A program made the translations under genes and the position numbers. Below the pieces are notes generated by a model that saw only the letters and a program-made list of their open reading frames with translations, made no database searches and was not told the origin of the DNA. From Mnemiopsis leidyi (taxonomy: Eukaryota; Ctenophora; Tentaculata; Lobata; Bolinopsidae): a DNA stretch of 38,921 nt. The stretch's first letter is position 1. The number at the start of each line of letters is the position of its first letter. Below are positions 31,521-38,921 of this stretch, in pieces. Location of the stretch: NCBI GenBank assembly GCA_000226015.1, contig JH156825.1, positions 62,575 to 101,495 on the forward strand. The letters run 5' to 3'.

Positions 31521-33613
31521 ATACGACTCTCTAATCCGCGACACAGTTTGCTGTTTCCTGGGAATAAGTCTTGCGAGAAAGTTCGCTAAAGTCTTCAAAG
31601 TGAAGCCTATCATTAAAGCTCCAATAGTTTGGTCCTTCGACTCTACCAACCCCCACAGTATCAGCAGATGGTCTAAATTTGTAGTCCAGGGTAAGTCTCC
31701 AACAACTGAGGTGTAATGTTTCATTTTATCAACCTGGAATCTGGGTGTATCAACACATGTCGGCAAAGTGGCAAACATGTCTGTCCCTTGACCTCTTTAC
31801 CTGTCCATTTACCTGTCCCTTGACCTGTCCATTTATCTGCCCCTTTACCCCAGGTATTGCGCTGTGGCAGATCACGCTGGTGTATAACGCAGATTTGGGA
31901 CCTCATAGGTTTAATCCGGGTAACATATTACTCCTCATCGCTTATTCTTCAACGATTATGGTACGTTTTTAAAGGATATCATAATATCCATGCTATATTA
32001 TTTGTATCTTCTTTTTGTGGGGGGGGGGGAGGGGATGGGACGCTTGAAAAATATATAATGGGGCCAGGACGGCCCTGTGCTCTACCCAGCCATGTAGTTT
32101 TGTTATCATGGTACACATGATGAAAAAAGTTGTTGATTACATGTTTGAGATATAATAACAGCATTTACCAGAAATATGTACTTTTTCACGGGTGCTGTTT
32201 TCCACATTATTGTTAAGTATTAGAAAGACCATGTTTTATTTTACAATGAAAATAATCTGATACTTACTCAGGTTATCTGCTATTGGAATTTGAACGATTT
32301 CCCGGAATGTACGAGACGTCACGTGATAACGTGGCATCTAGGCTGGATGGTTTTCTCCATCTACCTGTTCCTCTACACCATCTACCCTTCCTTCGACAGT
32401 GCTATGTACCTCATATTTGTAGTAGAGTGTAGCGCCAGTGTTGCTATCTATTGGATAGATGTTTATTTCAGGTAATCTTAACAGTTTAACTGTTTTTATT
32501 AGTAAAGTTTTTTCAGGGTTTAACGCAATGCGGTTGATTAGTTCTATTAATAGCTTAGAAAGTTATCAAACCAAATTCACATTTTGAACAGTTTACAGTT
32601 TACAAATAACTGATATGTAGATAGCACAATGAAAAAATGGCGAAATTTTGGAGTTCCAGGATTTAATAAACCTAGTTCGTTTTAGATAACGGCAAAGTCG
32701 TCTTTACCCTACTCCAATTCCTAACTCCTCCAAATTCCCAGGAACAACGTTGGCGGTATACAACAGAAGATATTTGGTTCTCAGCAGTCTACCAAGCCTG
32801 GAGGTGCTGGCTACAACCTTCTGGAGGATGAAACGAGGAATCTCATACCTCTCTCTTGTTATCAGAAAGCGCTGGATATAGTAGATGAGAGGGGCGATGA
32901 GAAGGTTGGTGGAAAAATTGTTATTCGTGTATTTTCAGAATAGCTGTTGTTTAGACCCTCTAGTATATATGTATGTATTTTCAGAAAACTCATTATAATA
33001 GTCGTTATAAAAGATCGGATACAGGACACCGGACAAAGCTAGAAATAAGGAGTTATTTAATTACTATATTACCTGTATTGATGAAAGTAAAACAACAAGT
33101 AATAAAATAAGAAAATTAAAACAATAAGAACAATAAAATTTGATTGAAAACGAGTAAAACAATAAAGTTTAATCAAGTTGGAGTAAGACATCAAGAAAAG
33201 TAGGATTTGATTAAAAATAGAAAAGTAAAATTTGATTTAAAAAGAAAAGCAAATTTGATAAAAAAGAGTAAAACAATGAGAACAATAAAGTTCGATTTAA
33301 AAAGCGGGACAACAATAAGAAAAGTAAATTTTATTTAAAATGAGGATAACGATAACAATTACACCAGGTGTCGATGGAGAGTCTAAAGAAATTAGCAGCC
33401 GACCTCCACCACAACCCCGACCCCGCTGAACTGCCTCCCAGCAAGTCCGAACTAATGACCATCTGCTTCAAGACCGTCATCCGTGTCATCATCATCCTCA
33501 TCTGCATCAGTCAGCCCTTCCTGTGGGACGGCCCTCAGTACAAGAGACATTGGTGTGGAAATCCACTCGTCAAAGGTTTTAACGGCTGTGCCAAGTATCA
33601 TGACGAACTTTAA
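31521..33613 (+). CDS. 3' part of a multi-pass membrane protein ending in HDEL
   Basis: Five exons: 31521-31690, 31854-31960, 32272-32471, 32742-32904, 33368-33613. They join in phase (2-1, 1-0, 0-2, 2-0, 0-stop) with canonical splice sites and encode about 295 residues; the 5' end is missing. Hydrophobic segments: ALWQITLVY, NILLLIAYSSTIMVICYW, HLGWMVFSIYLFLYTIY, AMYLIFVVECSASVAIYW, then a ~90-residue polar loop, then VIRVIIILICISQPFLW. The chain ends CAKYHDEL. An exposed C-terminal HDEL is an ER-retrieval signal if it faces the lumen. I do not recognise the family. The first exons could in principle be those at 19366-20220, but the pre-TM1 motif there points to a channel instead. Confidence 0.7.
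33062..33360. repeat. A-rich degenerate repeat in the last intron
   Basis: Irregular copies of AAAACAATAAGAACAATAAA and TTTGATT(T/A)AAAA fill the intron before the terminal exon of the membrane-protein gene. Low complexity, no coding. Confidence 0.7.
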
Positions 33614-33928
33614 TGACTTTGTGAGGGACGGTGTTCGTGAGGAGGGTTAAAGGTTGTTAGAATTAGATCACGTGACATCTCAATGTTAATGAATCTTATA
33701 CAAAGTTCTGTTATATAAAGCTCTTTATTGGTCAATTGTTGTCACATGGCATAAAGTATTCATGAACTCTCATCAGAAATACCATTCCTCAAATTCCACA
33801 AATAATGATTGTGTGGACTGTGGACTGTAGTTGTTATGTTTACAGTGGGACTGTTTTGTCGTGCTGATATCGACATATTGTCACGTGTTCGTCGTTCAGG
33901 TCACGTGGTGAAATTATATGTTATAATA
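33614..33928. other. 3' flank of the membrane-protein gene
   Basis: No exact AATAAA follows the stop; TATAAA at about 33714 is the nearest variant. It contains three CACGTG words (33669, 33882 and 33902). Otherwise nothing seen. Confidence 0.4.
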
Positions 33929-34093
33929 CAGTTAACCCTCTTTTACCGTGTTTCTGTTTACCGTGTCTCTATTTACCGTGTCTCTGTTCATCGTGTCTCT
34001 ATTTACCGTGCCCCTCGGGAGAGGTGAGACGCCGAGACATCTCGGTAAATCGAGACACGGTGGATAGAGGCACGGTAAATAGTGGTTTTACTG
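33929..34093. mobile_element. 165-bp inverted-repeat transposon (MITE)
   Basis: The ends CAGTTAACCCTCTTTTACCGTG and CAGTAAAACCACTATTTACCGTG (on the other strand) are similar inverted repeats. Just inside the left end, TTTACCGTGTCTCT is repeated four times. The interior CTCGGGAGAGG..GAGACGCCGAGACATCTCGG can fold. No ORF. Shares its TTTACCG sub-repeats and ACTG end with the 1687-2043 element. Confidence 0.7.
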
Positions 34094-34616
34094 CATATGT
34101 TAAATGGTGAGATGATCATATTTCCTGGTTTACATTTAATTATTGGATCGCATGTTAGAGCGCTAGATTATTTCCCCGGGGCTTTTATTCATTTAGCTAT
34201 TAAGTAGGTATATTTACATAATTTAGTATGTTGTGTTTGCTGGCAAGTCGCTTGATACGAAAATTATGGTTTCTCTGTTAAGAAGTTATCTCACGTGAGT
34301 ATATAATTACTATAATTGTCATGTGTACATGATTCCAGGACTTTATAGCTAACGGACTATTTAGCTAAAAGGGTCTTTTCACCTAAATTATATTTTAGCT
34401 AAATAGTCCTCGGATCGGACCATATAGCTAAAATGTTACTTGTTTCATTTTTAGCTAAATCGTCCTCTTTTCGGACTATTTAGCTTATGGACCATTTAGC
34501 TAAACGTTTCATTTGACATTTTATAGTGTTTAATTCGCAGATTCTTACAGAAGAATGTAAACAACGTATTTTGAGATTAAGCTTTGGATGTGGCGTTATG
34601 TAAGCCCCATTCAAAA

Positions 34617-35302
34617 TCACACAACCGACTTAGGATCAAAATCAGCAAAAGTATCAAGCTCAGAAAGGAAGTCTGAGTACAGAACCTGGGTTTTTCCAGT
34701 TAACAAACCATAAACTAGTGGCATGTGCCACCCCGAATCATACAAACCGTGAACAGTCAAAAGCTGTGTCCACAGCTGTGGAGATAAACTGAACGTACCA
34801 TCAAGCATTAATCAAATTTACATTATCAATAGAACCAAACATAAAACTTCTTCTTCTCTCTTCGGTATATCCAGAGTCCCAGAGCAGCAGGTTCTCCCTT
34901 GTAAGCTCGTCATGTAGGTAGGGGGATGGCGATGTCTCGTAGGGAGGATATCTTGCAGTTGAGGTTCACCGCCCCTTCAAAGTCTAAGGCTCCAAGAGAG
35001 TCAGCAACGATCTCCTTTGTAGTCATGTCGGTTTCCGCAGACAACTTCTTGATCGAGTTCTTCACCTCCAATACTGCGATAGTTGCATCTTGCGACGGAT
35101 GAGAGTGTGTAGGCAGAGAAGAAGAGAGGGCTCCAGCGGTGAGAGTGATGCGGGCCTTACAGGTAGTCTGTTCGACGCATCTGTAGTATGTGTTCTTCTT
35201 GTGCTGTCTGTTCTTGGTGTACCGGTAGCCGTCGATAACTGCGTTGCGAGCTCCTCCCTTCCCATAAACAAAGGTGATAGTTGGAGTAGTAGATGGATCC
35301 AT
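34617..35302 (-). pseudogene. FLYWCH zinc finger plus MULE transposase fragment, frameshifted
   Basis: The first frame (34910-35302, ATG at 35302) has a FLYWCH-type finger: FVYGKGGARNAVIDGYRY, then YYRCVEQTTCKAR, and a HSH after ~19 residues, giving the C..C..H.H ligands. It stops at 34910. A second frame without a stop continues 34819-34909 and contains LLLWDSG, and a third (34617-34808) holds LDGTFSLSPQLWTQLLTVHG followed by PLVYGLLTGKTQVLY. That matches the start of the MULE transposase domain, including the first catalytic Asp of DGTF. The rest of the catalytic domain is missing, and two frame changes separate the pieces. So the gene is dead unless very short introns are present. Confidence 0.75.
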
Positions 35303-35394
35303 TATCGAAGACGATAATATTTCAGGATCGTTTGTACTCCCTTATATATGTTTCACTTCTTCAGAGTTTGGGTTAAGGTATTTTGATTTCTTGC

Positions 35395-35525
35395 TGAACC
35401 GTCAGATCGCTCGTCAGATCGCATCACGCGAGTATAGGCATTTTGATTACGTGCTACAACGTCAGATCGCATCGTCAGAGCCAAAGCATTTTGATTCCGT
35501 GCTGCAACGTAACATGGTTGACTAA
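35395..35525. repeat. short tandem repeat inside the MULE
   Basis: About three imperfect copies of GCATTTTGATTCCGTGCTGC AACGTCAGATCGCATC spaced ~45-50 bp lie between the transposase 5' end and the right terminal block. Confidence 0.7.
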
Positions 35526-35845
35526 GCGGACAGGATCGCATCGCAATACCAATGCAATAATCTGCAAGTGGAAACGAACGATGATAAGCCCTTTAGGTCC
35601 TTATTAGCCCTTCCAAGGACTATTCAGCTAAAAGGCTGAATCGGGGTTTACAAGAGTTGTGAATAGAATAAGTGGCCCTAGATCACATGTCTTCATATCT
35701 ATCTTAACACTTATACAGTAGAGTAAAAGAGATCATATTTAGCTAAATAGTCCGCGAATCGGACCTTATAGCTAAAGAACCATTTAGCTAAATTTAGCTG
35801 AAAAGTCCGTTAGCTATATAGTCCTTTAGCTAAATAGTCCGCCTA

Positions 35846-36301
35846 CCGTGTACATATTTAGTATTTTAGGCAGGAAAGAGTTTTTCCAATAAAATCGATT
35901 CTACTGATAAAACTTCGAAACATCGAAGTAAGTGTAAGATGTGCATTGTTTACATATATCATTATTTTTACCGTTCTTTTTCTTAAGTCAACGTAAAGAA
36001 AAGTATATGTACATTTATCCAGGATTGGTCGATTAATTACGAGATTGCCACCGTGTGTTTTTACGTGGTGATTATTAAACCCTTTATACCCTTTAATAGA
36101 ATTTTCATATAAATTTTAAACGACTGTTAAACCATGTTTTACTGGGGTCGCTCACGTTCCTTTGCAGTTGAATGCATACTTTCTTGGCGACTTTTTCATT
36201 TATGATTTATTTGAAAACTATCCCGTTCCTTGAACCTATTGAATTTCACTATTAATTTTTGGATCAGCCACGTTAATGTTGGAATAGCTATGGAAACTTC
36301 A
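35846..36301. other. intergenic, nothing recognised
   Basis: AT-rich DNA with no gene, RNA or repeat that I can support. Confidence 0.45.
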
Positions 36302-36420
36302 GAATTCTTGGAGGGGAGTCAGAGATCTATTCTTTCACGTGACAGTGTTTTTCAAAATTGATTGGTCGTATCTGGACTCTCATCGCTGCCACATGATTGT
36401 GACTCCGCTCCAATAATTCC
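36302..36420. mobile_element. 119-bp MITE with ~20-bp inverted ends
   Basis: GAATTCTTGGAGGGGAGTCA at the left pairs with TGACTCCGCTCCAATAATTC at the right. The interior contains TTCACGTGACAG and ATTGGTCGTATCTG, which match the element at 28868-28996 in reverse orientation. Confidence 0.7.
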
Positions 36421-36929
36421 AACGTCCATTATAAAAATGATATAATTTCTAAATCTGGGAAAGGGATTAGATTTTTTCTACCAAGTGACACTATAGACGG
36501 GATTGCCCCATATTGATTGGCCGTCAAATATGTTTCAATTGTGGCTCGCCTCCGTTCCCTATTGTAGTAAGTGATTTTAAAATTTCATGATTAAGCTATG
36601 CTTTATAGGATTTAACTGATTTCAATTAGATTTATCAATATGAAGCACTAAAACTTCATTATGACTATAGATCAAGGAGTGGTTAAAATGGAAACAGAAA
36701 ATGGAATAATCACGAAAAGATCTAAGATAATTAAGCAGTCGGAATAGATATTTTTCTATTTTTACCACTTTTTTGAATTTGTCAGTCAGACAGATACCTG
36801 CTGCAGTTTGATATCTTTGATTATTGGTGGACGACCTTAAGTGGAAATATTCAACTTCTAATTCGATCCAAGATTATCATTTGTACCCTCTGTTAGCAGC
36901 AAGTAGTTAATGAATCTCATTCTTCAAAT
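36421..36929. other. intergenic, nothing recognised
   Basis: No gene or clear repeat seen in this stretch. Confidence 0.45.
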
Positions 36930-37110
36930 TAAATAGCTTTTATAATTTTCTTTGTAGACTTGAAAATGCGTTCTTAGGAAACTTTTCATCAAATATTTCG
37001 AATTGACACGTTCATATTCATTTACAAAAATTATTTAAATATTTGTATATTAGTATGAAAAGTTTCCAAGTCTACAGAGAAAATCAACAAAGCTACTTAA
37101 TTTGTACCTT
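36930..37110. repeat. inverted repeat (foldback) of about 180 bp
   Basis: The left arm AAATTAAATAGCTTTTATAA TTTTCTTTGTAGACTTG, with GGAAACTTTTCAT further in, pairs with ATGAAAAGTTTCCAAGTCTA CAGAGAAAAT..AAGCTACTTAATTT on the right. The arms are interrupted and diverged. No ORF. Confidence 0.7.
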
Positions 37111-37411
37111 TATCAGCGGCTGGTTTCCAGTGCACTGCTCTGCTTTTTGTATATTGAGTGGATTTTGGGGAAAATTACTGTAGATTTTCGAGATGTGGAT
37201 TTTGAGTGAGCACACTGTTGATGTTCGCTCTAGATTTATGTTTTATATTTATATACCTTCGAGTTCGACCCTTATAAACTTAGTGTTTTCCTTGAGCTAC
37301 TGTCAAATAAACAACTGTCAAATAAAACAAAGTTTTCGCGGATTATTCCCTGATAAGTTGCGCTGCATGGAGAAAGATATTTCTGGGGCCGGGAAGGGAC
37401 ACAAATTTTGA
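37111..37411. other. intergenic, nothing recognised
   Basis: A 72-codon open frame lies here (37193-37411) but has no splice sites or family resemblance; I do not call it. Confidence 0.4.
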
Positions 37412-37454
37412 CCAAACAGAAGCTAAACAGCTCTGTTTTATAGCTTCTGTTTGG
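37412..37454. repeat. 43-bp hairpin
   Basis: CCAAACAGAAGCTAAACAG pairs with CTGTTTTATAGCTTCTGTTT GG around a short centre, with one small bulge. The outer flanks (ACAAATTTTGA / TTACCATTTGTG) are partly complementary as well. Confidence 0.75.
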
Positions 37455-38767
37455 TTACCATTTGTGACCAATTTTACAAAAATACTTTCTCTACTCCTGA
37501 AATCCTGGGAAATAACTGAAATTTTGCCGCCACCAAACTTGCTATACTTATGTAGTCATTCCCATCCACTCCAGTACACTTCTTCAGCTTCAGCTATTAA
37601 TTAATTACCTCCGTTCTCGAGTACATACTTTTTCTAAGTCCTTCCCTATCTGCTGCTCAAACTCAGGATTGCAAAATATCGGAGAAATGTAAAAAACGGT
37701 CGGAACTAAACCGTTGTTCAAGGAAGAAGGAAGTTGTTGGTGTTGTATCGCCCCAAAATGTTCACTCCTGGCTGCCTTCAGCTGCAGATCTTATAGATTA
37801 ACAATGGTAACGGGAAAGTTAAAGCTGTAAAACAATTCATGATATGCATTAAAGTATGCAACTGTAAGTACCTACAAGTTTTAGTGAAAACTAATAAATC
37901 TACTGCCAATGGAAGTGCTATCTAATTACCTGCTTATTCATATTACATTTCCAATGTTTAATTAAGTACATACTTCGGCCTGTTTCCAGTATAGACTGTG
38001 TTTAATGTTAAATGTTACTAATACTTGTCCCATTGTAGGTTGATTATAAAAATGTGGCTCGGACTTTACAAATCACGTGACACTCTCACGTGTCAGTCTC
38101 ACGCATTAATTCAGCACTGGCGACATGAATCTTGAAAAAATTGTTGAATTTGAAGCAATGTTTTTTAGAGGGAAATTCTAAACGGACATCTTCGTCCATT
38201 AATCGTCCCACATTTCCAAATACTAATTATGACTATGAGGTTGTTTTGATTTTACTTTTGTCCCGTACTGCACTACTCCGGCTCAGCCAGAGCCGACAGT
38301 CACGTGTCACAGTCACGTGTTAATATGCACTACAAACCTTTGTTGTTTCCACTCAGTTTCCCCTCAAGACGATGGCAGATAATCATTTGCCTCATTGGAT
38401 GTATTCTACTTCTAGTAAAATCAAATATGAAGCAAGACGGCATAAAGTTACTTTGAATCAAGTTACACGTTTTGTCCTTTTCAATTTGAAATTCTTGTTC
38501 CAAACACGGCAGAAATTAGAATTGCATCAATATAATCGTAGTAGAGATCTAGAGTAGTAGCGCCCTGGCAAACTATACGTGACGGCTCTAAAGTGGGAGT
38601 TGGGCTAAAGTGGGCTCTTAAGTGGGAGTTGAGCAGATGGTCATGGAGTGATGAAAGAAGAATGAGAAAGTTGGAGGGAAGAGTGAAAGAGAACGCAGAG
38701 CAAGAAACAAATGGTGGAGGGAAGAGTGAAACTAATATAATGCAAACAGAAAGGGTGAGAGACTGAA
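37455..38767. other. intergenic with CACGTG-rich inverted words
   Basis: No gene recognised. ATCACGTGACACTCTCACGT GTC (38072-38094) and CAGTCACGTGTCACAGTCAC GTG (38298-38320) are facing copies ~205 bp apart, possibly the ends of another small element. The sequence becomes purine-rich from about 38590. Confidence 0.4.
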
Positions 38768-38921
38768 AGAAGCTATGGAGGAGAAAGGACGCAGAAAGGA
38801 AGAGCCGGGGGATGGGAAGGAAGCTAGGGAGGAGAGAAGACGCAAAAAAGTATGAGCCGGGAGATGGGAGGGAAGCTAGGGAGGAGAGAGGACGTAGAAA
38901 GGAAGAGCCGGGAGATGGGAG
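38768..38921 (+). repeat. purine-rich ~52-bp minisatellite, runs off the edge
   Basis: Three copies of a 50-54-bp unit, each with AAGCTAGGGAGGAGAGA, GACG(C/T)A and GAGCCGGGAGATGGGA. It continues past the window edge. The strand is almost pure A+G. Confidence 0.9.

Larger units (their letters stand above)
34338..35840 (-). mobile_element. decayed Mutator-like (MULE) DNA transposon
   Basis: Both ends are built from inverted copies of GGACTATTTAGCTAAA. The left end begins GGACTTTATAGCTAACGGAC and the right end, on the other strand, carries GGACTATATAGCTAACGGAC. Each end has several direct and inverted sub-copies (34338-34510 and 35590-35840). Between them lie minus-strand remnants of a FLYWCH plus MULE transposase gene. 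I could not define the target-site duplication, so the outer limits are approximate to about 15 bp. Confidence 0.75.

Noticed and set aside
35353-35541. 62-codon minus-strand frame with RNQNA repeats
   Set aside because: Comes from the ~45-bp tandem repeat inside the MULE; no initiation or splice context.

Overview
This window is from an animal nuclear genome. Its genes are split into many short exons with GT..AG introns and matching codon phase, and the families are metazoan (DEG/ENaC sodium channels, a calmodulin-like EF-hand protein, a polytopic transporter-like protein). Between the genes lie many non-autonomous DNA transposons, palindromes and minisatellites. Several channel genes in one window, a gene nested in an intron, short introns and moderate GC would fit a non-bilaterian such as a ctenophore. 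That placement is inference, not something read from a marker.

Layout. 1-2100: non-coding DNA with a foldback element. 2160-14065 (+): a DEG/ENaC channel gene that I could model as 22 phase-consistent exons. It encodes about 1096 residues, with a roughly 600-residue disordered cytoplasmic N-terminus and altered signature motifs. An intron of this gene (9954-11812) holds a complete antisense two-exon gene for a multi-pass, transporter-like protein. 14340-15605 (-): a convergent single-exon gene for a Ser/Pro-rich protein with one compact domain, possibly DUF4780-like. 16518-16810: two adjacent palindromes, then an orphan exon. 17550-18678 (-): a calmodulin-like EF-hand gene. It is divergent from 19366-20220 (+), the first three exons of a second DEG/ENaC gene with a normal His-Gly motif.

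20335-27271 is a repeat island. It contains two large blocks of an ~11-bp G-rich minisatellite with a 10-N assembly gap, bracketed by inverted copies of a small foldback element, and then three further tandem arrays. 27708-27960 looks like a tRNA-derived SINE. 31521-33613 (+) holds the last five exons of an unrecognised multi-pass membrane protein ending in HDEL. 33929-35840 carries a small inverted-repeat transposon and a decayed Mutator-like (MULE) element with FLYWCH and transposase remnants. The rest has more foldback elements and a purine-rich minisatellite at the right edge.

All exon models come from reading splice signals and phase by eye; no transcript or database evidence was available. 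The best candidates for something new are the first DEG/ENaC protein (giant N-terminus, Met-Asn in place of His-Gly, Gly-Ala-Asn in place of Gly-Ala-Ser) and the five-fold 48-bp tandem repeat that multiplies a 3' splice site in frame just before its first membrane segment.
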